Shown: one piece after another, positions 29,445 to 37,778 of the stretch | Position numbering within the stretch: position 1 is the stretch's first letter | Layout of the letters: each line of letters opens with the position of its first letter | DNA from: Bauldia sp963759235 | GTDB taxonomy: Bacteria > Pseudomonadota > Alphaproteobacteria > Rhizobiales > Kaistiaceae | Length of the DNA stretch: 64,000 nucleotides | Assembly (NCBI GenBank): GCA_963759235.1 | Contig: CAVWYO010000001.1 | Coordinates: 1-64,000 of the forward strand | Direction of reading: 5' to 3' | Position numbers and translations under genes: made by a program | Notes under the pieces: generated by a model | What the model was told of the DNA's origin: nothing | The model's database searches: none | Seen by the model: the letters and a program-made list of their open reading frames with translations, nothing else

Positions 29445-30479
29445 ATGGGTTACAAAGTCGCGGTGGCGGGAGCCACCGGTAACGTCGGCCGAGAGATGCT
29501 CACCGTGCTGGCGGAGCGGGGCTTCCCCGCCGACGAGATCGTGCCGCTCGCCTCGCGGCGGAGCCAGGGAACCGAAGTCTCCTATGGCGAGGCGACCCTG
29601 AAGGTGCGGGCGCTTGACACCTACGACTTCTCCGACACCGACATCTGTTTGATGTCGGCCGGCGGCTCGGTCTCGAAGGAATGGGCGCCGCGCATTGCCG
29701 GCCAGGGCTGCGTGGTCATCGACAACTCTTCCGCCTGGCGCTACGACGCGGCGGTGCCGCTGATCGTGCCGGAGGTCAACGCCGACGCGGTCACAGGCTT
29801 CACCAAGCGGAACATCATCGCCAATCCGAACTGTTCCACGGCGCAGCTCGTCGTCGCGCTGAAGCCGCTGCATGACGCCGCCACCGTCACCCGCGTGGTC
29901 GTCGCCACCTACCAGTCGGTTTCCGGCGCCGGCAAGGCGGCAACCGACGAGCTCTTCACCCAGACCCGCGCCGTCTTCGTCTCCGACTCGATCGAGGTGA
30001 AGACGTTGCCGAAGCGCATCGCCTTCAACGTCATCCCCCAGGTCGACGTCTTCATGGAGGACGGCTTCACCCGCGAGGAGTGGAAGATGGTCGCCGAGAC
30101 CAAGAAGATCCTCGACCCGAAGATCAAGCTCGTGGCGACCTGTGTGCGCGTGCCGGTCTTCGTCTCCCATTCGGAGGCGGTGGCGGTCGAGTTCGCCAAG
30201 CCGATCTCGGCCGACGAGGCCCGCGACATCCTGCGCGAGGCGCCGGGCTGCCTGGTCGTCGACAAGCATGAGGACGGTGGTTACGTCACGCCGCTCGAAG
30301 CCGTCGGCGAGGACGCCACCTATATCAGCCGCATCCGCGAGGATCCGACCGTCGACAACGGGCTGATGCTGTGGGTGGTCTCCGACAATCTGAGGAAGGG
30401 CGCCGCCACCAACGCCATCCAGATCGCCGAGCTTCTCGTCAACCGCAAGCTGATCCAGCCGAAGCGCGTCGCCGCCTGA
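29445..30479 (+). CDS. asd: aspartate-semialdehyde dehydrogenase
   Basis: Encodes 344 residues. NADP-binding loop VAVAGATGNVGREML; active-site Cys in IANPNCSTAQL; catalytic His in RVPVFVSHSEAV. It reduces aspartyl phosphate to the semialdehyde, feeding lysine/diaminopimelate, threonine and methionine; dapF at 48 kb is a later step. ATG 29445 has GGAG about nine bases upstream. Clustering with leuB, leuC and leuD is common in Hyphomicrobiales. Confidence 0.97.
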   Translation: MGYKVAVAGATGNVGREMLTVLAERGFPADEIVPLASRRSQGTEVSYGEATLKVRALDTYDFSDTDICLMSAGGSVSKEWAPRIAGQGCVVIDNSSAWRYDAAVPLIVPEVNADAVTGFTKRNIIANPNCSTAQLVVALKPLHDAATVTRVVVATYQSVSGAGKAATDELFTQTRAVFVSDSIEVKTLPKRIAFNVIPQVDVFMEDGFTREEWKMVAETKKILDPKIKLVATCVRVPVFVSHSEAVAVEFAKPISADEARDILREAPGCLVVDKHEDGGYVTPLEAVGEDATYISRIREDPTVDNGLMLWVVSDNLRKGAATNAIQIAELLVNRKLIQPKRVAA

Positions 30480-30504
30480 GCGGGTCGCGAGGCGCACTGC
30501 CGCC

Positions 30505-30612
30505 GTGGCTGTGGCTACCCTGTCCTTCTCGGTCACGGCAGCTGCCGCCGCGGATCGCTGGATGACGCTGCCCGAGCCGCCACCGATGCCCCAGGCCAAG
30601 GAGTCCGCCTGA
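30505..30612 (+). pseudogene. stub of a secreted protein, possibly an alpha/beta hydrolase
   Basis: A GTG-initiated 35-codon frame encodes a signal-like stretch (VATLSFSVTAAAAADRW) followed by MTLPEPPPMPQAKES and then stops. The Trp/Pro-rich segment recalls the mature N-terminus of exported alpha/beta hydrolases, but the rest of such a protein is absent. Best read as a truncated remnant; the family call is tentative. Confidence 0.3.
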
Positions 30613-30755
30613 TCGTTAGGGCCGCGGCCGCGGCACCCCTTACCAGGCGCTCGGGCGAGGCCGCGCCGGCCGGGATCAGCCAGCTCGGCCCCAAGTCTCG
30701 CCGCATTTCTATCGTTGTGGTGCGGCGAAGGGGCATTCGACACCGGAGACCGTCC

Positions 30756-31178
30756 GTGCTGCGGAAAATCCTCGCCCCGCTGATCGCTTCACTCATTCTC
30801 GCCGTTTCATTCGACGCCATGGCCGCCAACGCCGCCGATGCCGCTCTCCTCAACACCTATTGGAAGCTGGTGTCGATCCGCGGCGTTCCGGCCGAAGATG
30901 GCCGGCGCGAGGCCCATCTCGTGTTCAAGCCGGACGGTGGCGTTTCAGGCAGCACCGGCTGCAACAACCTTGGTGCGATCTATACCCTCAACGGCGACCA
31001 GCTCGCCTTCAGCCCGATCATGACCACCCGAATGTTTTGCCGCGAGGTCGCCCGGACCGAGCGCGACTTCCTCCGGAATCTCCCCGAGGTCGGCCGCTTC
31101 GTGATCGATGGCGACCGGCTCGAGCTGATGACCCCGTCGGGCGTGACAGTGGCGATCTTCGCGGCAGGCGCGAGTTGA
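30756..31178 (+). CDS. META-domain secreted protein
   Basis: Encodes 140 residues from GTG 30756, which has GGAG about eight bases upstream. The signal sequence (residues 1-28, LRKILAPLIASLILAVSFDAMA) is followed by a META/HslJ domain (LLNTYWKLVSIRGVPA, GGVSGSTGCNNLGAIYTLNG, MTTRMFCREVARTERDFL). HslJ-type proteins are periplasmic or lipoproteins linked to stress or antibiotic tolerance; here the role is inferred only from the fold. Confidence 0.85.
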   Translation: MLRKILAPLIASLILAVSFDAMAANAADAALLNTYWKLVSIRGVPAEDGRREAHLVFKPDGGVSGSTGCNNLGAIYTLNGDQLAFSPIMTTRMFCREVARTERDFLRNLPEVGRFVIDGDRLELMTPSGVTVAIFAAGAS

Positions 31179-31241
31179 CGGGTCCCGGCCTGCCTCCTCT
31201 GGCATTGGCCGATCACGACCGACAGGGGATTGCGAGGGGCA

Positions 31242-32828
31242 TCATGCCCAGATCGCCATCCTCAGGCCTTTGCTATCGCGCTGCGGCTCGGCCGGGAAGC
31301 TCTCGCCGTCGCCGCGGGCGATCCGCATCGCGATAAGCGCGAGCGCCGCGGCGTCGATCATGTCGTCGCGGCCGACATGGCGAGGCAGCTTCCGGAATAG
31401 GAAAGCCTCATCGTAGCCGTATCTTGCGAGAAGCGCCTGCCGTTCGGCGACCCCCGCTGGGTTGACCCGGCTCTTGATCTTCTTCGGCAGCGCCATCGGC
31501 CGTTCGCCGTTGAGCCGCCAGAAGGCCAGCTCCGGGTGGCACTCGAACACCCGCCCTTCGAGGTCGCGCGTCATCAGGGCATCGATCTCGCGGATCTTAG
31601 GAAACAGGTGATAGCTCTGCTTGGAGACCTTGCGCGGCGGGTCGGACGTTTCCAGAGCGATTCGGCACGCCTCGATGTAGTCATCCGCCATGACCGCCGT
31701 CCGTGACGGCACTGAAAAGACAGAGGACTGGCGCCGCCCGAGGAGGGGCCGCACCGCACTTTCCGGGCCGCGCCCGCCGCGCCCCGCCCTGTCCGGCAAG
31801 CCGATCGGCATGTCGACCGCGACGATCGCTGGACGGCGCGGATCGTCGAGGATCGCGGAGAAATCGGCGGCAACCGCAAACTCCGGCGGGGTGCTGTCGT
31901 CGAGCCTCCGGTAGACGACGGCCCAGCCGGCGGGGCAGCCGTCGACGCCGGCCACCCATTCAGTCATTCTTGCCGGTCCTTCCAGCGTCTCGATGGTGAT
32001 GCCTTGCGGCGGCGCGACGAACGCCGCCTGGCCGGCGGCAAGCGGCATTTCGTCCGCGCCGAGGTCGCGGGCCAGTTCGATCAGCCGCACCGTCGCCGCG
32101 GCCGCCCGCTCAAGCGCGAACAGCGGCGGAAGACCGTCCAGGCGGTGGCCGAGATAGAGCGGCGACAGAAGATCGCCGGTGCCATGCGGCACGTCGGGGA
32201 GCAGGCGATGGCTTGCGCGATACGCCCCCTCCCGATCAACCAGCAGGTTGCCGATGGCGTCCGGCTCCGCGAAGGCCGAGGTGACCACCACCTCGGGCGG
32301 CCCGAGCGCCCGCGCCGCCGCAATCAGTTCGTCGGTGTCCGCCGGCGAGGTTCCGGTGAGCCAAGCGAGTTCATGGCGGTTTGGCGTGGCGATATCCGCA
32401 CGCGGCATGAGCATATCGTGAATCGCCACACCGACGGCTTCCGGCTGGAACAGCCCGTCGCCGTCGCCGATGACCGGATCGCAGAGATAGAGCGCCCGAG
32501 GGTTTGCCCGCCTGACCGCGTCGACCAGCCCCGCGATCGGCCCCGCTTGGGTGGCTGCACCGAGGTAGCCGGTCATGATCGCCGCGATCTCGCCGAGCCA
32601 CGGCGCGGCCACAAGGTCACTAACGAAAGTCGCGAAGGTCGCCTCGTCCGGCTGGAGCCGCGTTGCCCGCCCGTGGCCCGGATGCCAGGCGAGGGTCACG
32701 GTCGGCACCCACCACACGCGGAACCCCAGCCGTTCGAGAACGAAGGCGGCGGCACGGCCACCGACCGATCCTCTGGCGACCAGGCTGTTGACGACGATGA
32801 CAGCAGGCTTTTCGCGGTCTTCAGGCAT
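31242..32828 (-). CDS. fusion of pyridoxal kinase (PdxY-like) and DUF429 protein
   Basis: One uninterrupted frame of 528 residues. Residues 1-285 are a PfkB/ribokinase-type pyridoxal kinase: VNSLVARGSVGG, VWWVPTVTLAWHPG, CDPVIGDGDG, the TPNRHELAWLTG block and the catalytic GTGD in PHGTGDLLSPLYLG. It should phosphorylate pyridoxal in B6 salvage. Residues 288-528 are a DUF429 domain (VAGVDGCPAGWAVVYR, AVDMPIGLPD, VFECHPELAFWRLNGE, RDDMIDAAALALIAM), an RNase-H-like fold of unknown activity. At the junction the codon GAA (31980-31982) sits where a stop such as TAA would separate two genes. It is followed by GGA and, 13 bases later, an in-frame ATG (31967), so DUF429 may also be made separately. 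Confidence 0.88.
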   Translation of the reverse strand: MPEDREKPAVIVVNSLVARGSVGGRAAAFVLERLGFRVWWVPTVTLAWHPGHGRATRLQPDEATFATFVSDLVAAPWLGEIAAIMTGYLGAATQAGPIAGLVDAVRRANPRALYLCDPVIGDGDGLFQPEAVGVAIHDMLMPRADIATPNRHELAWLTGTSPADTDELIAAARALGPPEVVVTSAFAEPDAIGNLLVDREGAYRASHRLLPDVPHGTGDLLSPLYLGHRLDGLPPLFALERAAAATVRLIELARDLGADEMPLAAGQAAFVAPPQGITIETLEGPARMTEWVAGVDGCPAGWAVVYRRLDDSTPPEFAVAADFSAILDDPRRPAIVAVDMPIGLPDRAGRGGRGPESAVRPLLGRRQSSVFSVPSRTAVMADDYIEACRIALETSDPPRKVSKQSYHLFPKIREIDALMTRDLEGRVFECHPELAFWRLNGERPMALPKKIKSRVNPAGVAERQALLARYGYDEAFLFRKLPRHVGRDDMIDAAALALIAMRIARGDGESFPAEPQRDSKGLRMAIWA

Positions 32829-32966
32829 GATATCTCACGCTGAGCGTAGCGGGCGCCGTCCGCATAACCCAGCCGGCACCTGCGTTCCAGCGCGACGATA
32901 AGGTGCTTTGTCGGGCGGCGCGGGGCGGATAGTCTCCGGCCGGCAACTGGGGGAGATCACCAAGGC

Positions 32967-33857
32967 ATGGCGGCAGCGCCGCGTCCGCGCCGGAGCGCGC
33001 TCTATATTCCGGGCTCCAACCCCCGCGCCCTCGACAAGGGGCGGACGATTCCCGCCGACATTTTGATTCTCGACCTGGAGGACGCCGTTGCGGTCGAGAC
33101 CAAGGACATGGCCCGCGCCGCCGTCGCCGCAGCGGTCAACGTCCATGCCTACGGCAAGCGCGAGGTGGTGGTGCGGGTCAACGGCCTCGGCACGCCATGG
33201 ATCGCCCGCGACATTGCGGCGGTGGTGGCGGCAATGCCGGACGCTGTCCTCGTCCCCAAGATCTCGCGGATGGAGGACATTCGCCGCGCCCGCGCCGCGC
33301 TCGCCGCCGCCCAGGCGCCGGAAGGCCTGGCGCTCTGGGCGATGATCGAGACGCCGCTTGCCGTGCTCAACGCCGGCTCGATCGCGTCGGTCGCCAATTC
33401 CGGCTCCGGCGCGCCGCTCGACACCCTGGTGATCGGCACCAACGACCTCGCCCGCGAGATGGGCGTTCGCCTGGCGCCGGGTCGCGCCGCCCTCGTCCCC
33501 GCCCTCTCGCAGTGCGTTCTGGCGGCGCGCGCCTTCGGCCTCGCCGTTCTCGACGGCACCTTCAACGACCTCACCGACGTGGAAGGCTTCGGTGCCGAGT
33601 GCCGGCAGGGCCGCGATCTCGGCATGGACGGCAAGACCCTGATCCACCCGCGCCAGGTGCCTATCGCCAACGACGTTTTTTCGCCGTCGAACGAGGAGAT
33701 CGAATGGGCCGAGAAGGTGCTCGCCGCTTTCGACCGGCCGGAGAATCACGGCAAGGCGGTGATCGCCGTCGAAGGTCAGATGGTCGAACGCATGCACGAG
33801 CGGATGGCGCAGCGGATCATCGAGACGGTCACCGCGATCCTGCCGGAGGACGACTAG
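32967..33857 (+). CDS. CoA-ester lyase (HpcH/HpaI, CitE-like)
   Basis: Encodes 296 residues. TIM-barrel lyase of the citrate lyase beta / malyl-CoA lyase family: RSALYIPGSNPRALDKG, the metal/catalytic ILILDLEDAVAVE, VRVNGLGTPW, WAMIETPLAVLN, and MDGKTLIHPRQVPIAN. It cleaves or forms beta-hydroxyacyl-CoA such as malyl- or methylmalyl-CoA; the exact substrate cannot be fixed from sequence. ATG 32967 follows a GGGGGAG site. It stops 48 bases from the convergent leuD. Confidence 0.9.
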   Translation: MAAAPRPRRSALYIPGSNPRALDKGRTIPADILILDLEDAVAVETKDMARAAVAAAVNVHAYGKREVVVRVNGLGTPWIARDIAAVVAAMPDAVLVPKISRMEDIRRARAALAAAQAPEGLALWAMIETPLAVLNAGSIASVANSGSGAPLDTLVIGTNDLAREMGVRLAPGRAALVPALSQCVLAARAFGLAVLDGTFNDLTDVEGFGAECRQGRDLGMDGKTLIHPRQVPIANDVFSPSNEEIEWAEKVLAAFDRPENHGKAVIAVEGQMVERMHERMAQRIIETVTAILPEDD

Positions 33858-33905
33858 CCTACGAAGGGCGCCGACCTGGCTTGGCTCTGACGGTGATCGA
33901 TCACC

Positions 33906-34511
33906 TCAGTGCCAGGGCCTTTCCTCGGCGATCCGCTCCTCATGCCGGTCGATGTGGTGGCCCTTCTCCAGCGACAGGCCGATCTCGTCGAGGCCGTTCA
34001 ACAGGCAGTGCTTCTTGAACGGATCGAGATCGAAGGTCACGACACCGCCGTCAGGCCCACGGATCTCCTGGCGCTCGAGGTCGACGGAAATGGTGGCATT
34101 GGCGCCGCGTTCGGCGTCGTCCATCAGCTTGTCGAGGTCTTCCTTGGAGACGACAATGGGCAGAATGCCGTTCTTGAAGCTGTTGTTGTAGAAGATGTCG
34201 GCAAAGCTGGTCGAGATGACGCAACGGATGCCGAAATCGAGCAGTGCCCACGGGGCGTGCTCGCGGCTGGAGCCGCAGCCGAAATTGTCCCCGGCGACGA
34301 GAATTTGCGCCTTGCGATAGGCGGGTTTGTTCAAGACGAAATCGGGGTTCTCGCTGCCGTCGTCATTGTAGCGCATCTCGGCAAACAGGCCCTTGCCGAG
34401 CCCGGTCCGCTCGATCGTCTTCAAATAGTCCTTGGGGATGATCATGTCGGTGTCGACATTGATCATCGGCAGCGGAGCCGCGACCGCGGTGAGGTGATCG
34501 AATTTCTGCAT
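33906..34511 (-). CDS. leuD: 3-isopropylmalate dehydratase small subunit
   Basis: Encodes 201 residues, normal length. MQKFDHLTAVAAPLPMINVDTD and FGCGSSREHAPWAL (the swivel-domain substrate loop) are diagnostic. It pairs with LeuC, encoded 4 kb away on the same strand, to isomerise isopropylmalate. Intervening genes (b561, HXXEE, peptidase, GNAT and others) mean the two are not in one compact operon. Confidence 0.97.
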   Translation of the reverse strand: MQKFDHLTAVAAPLPMINVDTDMIIPKDYLKTIERTGLGKGLFAEMRYNDDGSENPDFVLNKPAYRKAQILVAGDNFGCGSSREHAPWALLDFGIRCVISTSFADIFYNNSFKNGILPIVVSKEDLDKLMDDAERGANATISVDLERQEIRGPDGGVVTFDLDPFKKHCLLNGLDEIGLSLEKGHHIDRHEERIAEERPWH

Positions 34512-34573
34512 GGCTTTGACTCGGGACGACCTTCTGGCTTGTCGCCGTCACATGCGCTCGACGGCGCAACCCG

Positions 34574-35125
34574 TCAAGCCCCGCGCCCCGGCAGCATCGA
34601 CGTCAGCACCCTGTCGCGCAGGAAGAAGTGATGGTAGAGCGCCGCCACGGCGTGCAGGCCGGCGAGATACATGATGACGTCGCCGAGAAGCTGGTGGAGC
34701 TCGGTGACCGTCCGGCCGAAGTCCGGAGAGGTGGCGAGATACGGTCCGATGTCTCCCACCCAGACCGCGGTGATCGGATGACCCTCGTACCAGGCGCCGA
34801 CGATGGCCGTGGCGGGCACCAGAAACAAGAGCACGTAGAGCAGCCCGTGGGTGAGCCGCGAAGCGAGGATCATCCAGCCCGGCATCGGCACCTCTTCGGG
34901 TGCGCGGTCGACGGCCCGCCAGAGCAGCCTGAGCACGAGCACCACCAGCACCAGCAGGCCGAGGGTTTCGTGCAAGGTCAGTGAGGACGCCCGCTGGGCG
35001 GAGTAGACGCGGGATTCCCCGCCGCCTTCGGCCGTCACGTAAGCCAAGAGGACGAGGACGGCCGTAAGCCAATGGAGGCTTTGCGCGACTGCCCCATAGC
35101 GGACCGGCAACTTGGAAGAAGTCAT
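34574..35125 (-). CDS. cytochrome b561
   Basis: Encodes 183 residues from ATG 35125. Four transmembrane helices; His ligands are visible in QSLHWLTAVLV, SLTLHETLGLLV, LTHGLLYVLLF and LHAVAALYHHFFLRD. It is a di-heme quinone-linked electron carrier of the prokaryotic b561 (CybB) type in the inner membrane. A TTG two codons upstream is possible but less likely. Confidence 0.93.
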   Translation of the reverse strand: MTSSKLPVRYGAVAQSLHWLTAVLVLLAYVTAEGGGESRVYSAQRASSLTLHETLGLLVLVVLVLRLLWRAVDRAPEEVPMPGWMILASRLTHGLLYVLLFLVPATAIVGAWYEGHPITAVWVGDIGPYLATSPDFGRTVTELHQLLGDVIMYLAGLHAVAALYHHFFLRDRVLTSMLPGRGA

Positions 35126-35227
35126 TGCCAACTATCCCAAAACCGCGAGGAGAAACGAGCAGCCGTTAGCCGCAACTGCCGATTCACTGCTGATGTAGAA
35201 CAAGCCTTTCCGAAGGGGAAGCGAGGC

Positions 35228-35704
35228 TCACGGGTGATCCTGGCGAAAATAGGGGCGATCCTTGATCTTCAAAAGCACGATCGGCGACGCCATCAACGCC
35301 GCCCCAAGCACGATTGAGCCGATCACCGACATGGGACCGAGCTGCCCGGCTGCAGCCGCCTCGGCGTAGGCGGCGAAGCCGATCGGCAGGAACAGCACAA
35401 CCGCCGTCGCCAGCCCCGGCGAATAGCGTCCCTTCGTCCGGATGAAGGGCACGATGTGGAAGAAGACGGCGTTGATCATCATCAGCGCCGGAAAGCCAAG
35501 CGCGACACCCGGCGCGGCATCGGCGAGGTTTGCGGCGACGATGCCGAGCACGATCACCAGGGCGTTCACCACATAGAAGTCGGCCCACTCGACCGGTAGC
35601 CCGACGACGGCGCGCGCCCAGCCGCGCCAGTCGAGCACGAACTCTTCCAGAACGTGGACCCCATAGGCCGCCGTCGCGAGCCACATCCAATGCGTCAGAT
35701 CCAT
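35228..35704 (-). CDS. HXXEE-domain membrane protein
   Basis: Encodes 158 residues with four or five transmembrane helices. The HxxEE motif is at HVLEEF (~18-23), and a second conserved His is in NAVFFHIVPFI, suggesting an intramembrane metal site. The function of the family is unknown. It lies about 100 bases downstream of the metallopeptidase gene on the same strand. Confidence 0.88.
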   Translation of the reverse strand: MDLTHWMWLATAAYGVHVLEEFVLDWRGWARAVVGLPVEWADFYVVNALVIVLGIVAANLADAAPGVALGFPALMMINAVFFHIVPFIRTKGRYSPGLATAVVLFLPIGFAAYAEAAAAGQLGPMSVIGSIVLGAALMASPIVLLKIKDRPYFRQDHP

Positions 35705-35801
35705 GGCCGCCTTCGAATCGCCCGTACGGCGACAAGTCTAGGTCGAATACCCCGACGACGGAATTGCCCCCGAGCGACAGGGGCAAACATCAGGGCATCT
35801 A

Positions 35802-36218
35802 CTACCCCGCCGCCGCCTCGATCGCCTCCATGTCATCGTCGGAAAGACCGAAGTGGTGGCCGATCTCGTGAATGAGCACGTGGGTGACGACGCCGCCGAG
35901 CGTCTCCTCGTGCTCCGCCCAGTAATCGAGAATCGGGCGGCGGTAGAGCCAGATCATGTTGGGCATTTCGCCGGTGTGCGGCACGGCGGAAGCATGGGCG
36001 AGACCAACCCCCTGAAAAAGGCCGAGCAGGCCGAACTCCAATTCGATGCCGAGCTCGTCGAGCACCTCGTCGTCGGGAAAGTCCGCCACCCGAATCAGAA
36101 TATCGCCGGTGAGCGCCCGAAAGGTCTCCGGCAGAGCGTCGAAGGCCTCGCGTGCCAGAAGCTCCAGATCGTCAAGGGACGGAGCCTGCTTTCCCATCAA
36201 GTCCGCCCTGACCTTCAT
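35802..36218 (-). CDS. minimal zinc metallopeptidase-fold protein
   Basis: Encodes 138 residues. Zn-binding HExxH appears as VLIHEIGHHFGLSDDDME near the C-terminus, and the N-terminal LAREAFDALPETFRAL and central PNMIWLYRRPIL are typical of the small 'metallopeptidase family' proteins (minimal gluzincins). GGTGAAGGGG precedes the ATG. The natural substrate is not known. It follows the small membrane-protein gene by six bases. Confidence 0.9.
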   Translation of the reverse strand: MKVRADLMGKQAPSLDDLELLAREAFDALPETFRALTGDILIRVADFPDDEVLDELGIELEFGLLGLFQGVGLAHASAVPHTGEMPNMIWLYRRPILDYWAEHEETLGGVVTHVLIHEIGHHFGLSDDDMEAIEAAAG

Positions 36219-36224
36219 GCCCCT

Positions 36225-36380
36225 TCACCGTGGTCCGTAGGAGACGAGGAGATAGAGGGCGAGGACGAAAAGCGCCGCGTAGCCGAGCACCCTGCCCGTC
36301 CGCCTCGCCCAGATCTCGACCTTGTCCGGCGGCGTAGCCGGCCTGTCGCGGTCGGCGACCTTTCCGGTCACAGCCCTCAC
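36225..36380 (-). CDS. short single-helix membrane protein
   Basis: Encodes 51 residues. GTG 36380 overlaps the upstream GNAT stop by four bases (GTGA); an alternative GTG at 36371 is three codons in. One C-terminal transmembrane helix (VLGYAALFVLALYLLVSYG) follows a charged N-terminus (PPDKVEIWARRTGR). It is part of a tight GNAT / small protein / metallopeptidase operon. Confidence 0.65.
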   Translation of the reverse strand: MRAVTGKVADRDRPATPPDKVEIWARRTGRVLGYAALFVLALYLLVSYGPR

Positions 36381-36829
36381 CTCTCGGCGATCGGAATGAA
36401 ATAGACAAGCGACGCGCGGGGCCGGGCAAACTGCTCGGCGAGGCCCTTGTCGATCGGCGGCTTCTCCGGCACCAGCCAGCTGATGTCCAGCCAATCGCGT
36501 TTGCCCGCCTCGGCGGCAAGCGCGTCGAGAAGCGCCCGTTCAACGCCCTGTTCACGGGCGTCCTGGATCACGAACAACCCGTTCAACTGCCCGCTCCGCC
36601 GGCCGGTCATCATGTCCGGCAAGTCAAAGAAGACGGCGAAGCCGACCAGCCGACCATCGAGTTTTGCACCGACGATTTCCGCGGTCTTATCGTTCAAGAG
36701 CAATTCGGCATAGAACTGGTCGGGCCGCCGCGGCGCCCCGCGCCTGCGCTCCTGCACGCAGGCGGCAAGCAACGGCGCCAGTTCATGGGCGTCGCCCATC
36801 GACAGAAGAGGCGTTTCGATGGCGTTCAT
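36377..36829 (-). CDS. GNAT-family acetyltransferase
   Basis: Encodes 150 residues. The acetyl-CoA fold is suggested by LLNDKTAEIVGAKLDGRLVG, then LNGLFVIQDAREQGVERAL (a degenerate R/Q-x-x-G-x-G/A loop). The substrate is unknown. It is the first gene of a three-gene operon and is transcribed divergently from the 36982 gene. Confidence 0.8.
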   Translation of the reverse strand: MNAIETPLLSMGDAHELAPLLAACVQERRRGAPRRPDQFYAELLLNDKTAEIVGAKLDGRLVGFAVFFDLPDMMTGRRSGQLNGLFVIQDAREQGVERALLDALAAEAGKRDWLDISWLVPEKPPIDKGLAEQFARPRASLVYFIPIAER

Positions 36830-36872
36830 GCGTGCCAGTCTCGCCGCTAACCGTCCCCGGTCAAGCCCAAGC

Positions 36873-36910
36873 TGAACGGCAGATGAACCGGCGTCTCAGT
36901 TCCGGTTCAG
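36873..36910 (+). promoter_or_regulatory. 11-bp-phased TGAAC/TTCAG array, second copy
   Basis: Half-sites again lie at exact 11-bp steps: TGAAC at 36873 and 36884, CTCAG at 36895, TTCAG at 36906. The arrangement and many spacer bases match the array at 4223-4260. It is upstream of the 36982 secreted-protein gene, with the array ending 72 bases before its ATG. It is inferred to be a tandem response-regulator site. Confidence 0.55.
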
Positions 36911-36981
36911 GCCAATCGGTCAAGATGGGCACAACGACGACGACAACTCGATCATTTCGTCAGTCGAAGGAGTGTTCCGTC

Positions 36982-37317
36982 ATGCTGAAAAAGACGTTCA
37001 TCGCCGGCGCGGCAGCCGCCCTTCTCGGGGCCGGCTCGCTGGTGGCAACCACCGCCTCTGCATCGGCCACCAGCTACGGCAATGGCTATGTCAGTGGCAA
37101 TGGCTGGTATTTCGGCTGGGGCCGGTGGCCGCAATACCCGCAATACCGCCCGGTCTACCCTCCGCATCCGCAGCCGTATTTCCTGCCGCCCAAACGACAG
37201 GTCTGCACGCCGCGATACAAGACGGTCCGCTATTGGCAGCCCTATCGCGGCTGGGTGTCCTACAAGGTCTATGCCGGTCAGGTGTGCAGCTGGCAGCCGG
37301 CCTACAAAAAGTGGTAA
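36982..37317 (+). CDS. small secreted Tyr/Pro/Trp-rich protein
   Basis: Encodes 111 residues. ATG 36982 has AAGGAG about nine bases upstream. The signal peptide is residues 1-28 (MLKKTFIAGAAAALLGAGSL ending ASA). The mature part is dense in Tyr, Pro and Trp (YPQYRPVYPPHPQPYFLPPK) with two Cys and a C-terminal repeat-like YWQPYRGW / SWQPAYKKW. It resembles small envelope proteins that coat the cell surface; the function is unknown. It has its own terminator and a phased array upstream. Confidence 0.75.
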   Translation: MLKKTFIAGAAAALLGAGSLVATTASASATSYGNGYVSGNGWYFGWGRWPQYPQYRPVYPPHPQPYFLPPKRQVCTPRYKTVRYWQPYRGWVSYKVYAGQVCSWQPAYKKW

Positions 37318-37349
37318 CCATCTTCACGAAACTGCCCACAAATGGTCAC

Positions 37350-37373
37350 GGCCCCGCCCTTGCGGGGCCGCTT
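37350..37373 (+). terminator. intrinsic terminator
   Basis: An 8-bp stem GGCCCCGC / GCGGGGCC with a CCTT loop, followed by GCTTTC. It lies 33 bases after the stop at 37317. The T-run is short. Confidence 0.7.
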
Positions 37374-37380
37374 TCATGAA

Positions 37381-37400
37381 GTTTCATGTCACAATGAAAC
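37381..37400. promoter_or_regulatory. inverted repeat, possible operator
   Basis: GTTTCAT-GTCACA-ATGAAAC is a perfect 7-bp inverted repeat with a six-base centre. It is preceded by a further TTTCATG at 37372, and lies 128 bases before the small gene at 37528. It could be a repressor site for that gene; there is no further support. Confidence 0.35.
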
Positions 37401-37527
37401 CTTGTGTGAACCGGGATCGTTCATATCTAAGCAGTGAGGCTGTGACCGGCTTCACAGCCAAGGGCGGCAGGTTCCGCCATAGTGAGCGTCAAGGGCAAGA
37501 TCACAAGGCCCAGCAGGGACAAGCGCG

Positions 37528-37734
37528 ATGAGCATCAGAATTCCGATCGGCCCGGCAGCCGCCCTCTTCGAGGAAGGCGCCGCCGATTTCTTCGGCCCGG
37601 CTCCCGCCGAGCGGGTCGTCCACTTCGCCGATACCCCGGTCGAGTTCGTCAAGGGCCGGGATCAGATTCGTCTGTCCGTGACCGGCAACCCCGAGGCACG
37701 GCCAAAGCTGGTGCCAGGACGTAGCTATCACTGA
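37528..37734 (+). CDS. small protein of unknown function
   Basis: Encodes 68 residues (MSIRIPIGPAAALFEEGAAD), with AGGGA upstream of the ATG and a strong terminator after the stop, so it is an independent transcription unit. No signal peptide or membrane helix is present, and I recognise no family. Confidence 0.55.
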   Translation: MSIRIPIGPAAALFEEGAADFFGPAPAERVVHFADTPVEFVKGRDQIRLSVTGNPEARPKLVPGRSYH

Positions 37735-37778
37735 GCGGCTTTATCCCCCACCCCGACCTCCAAAGCTGCCAGTTGATG

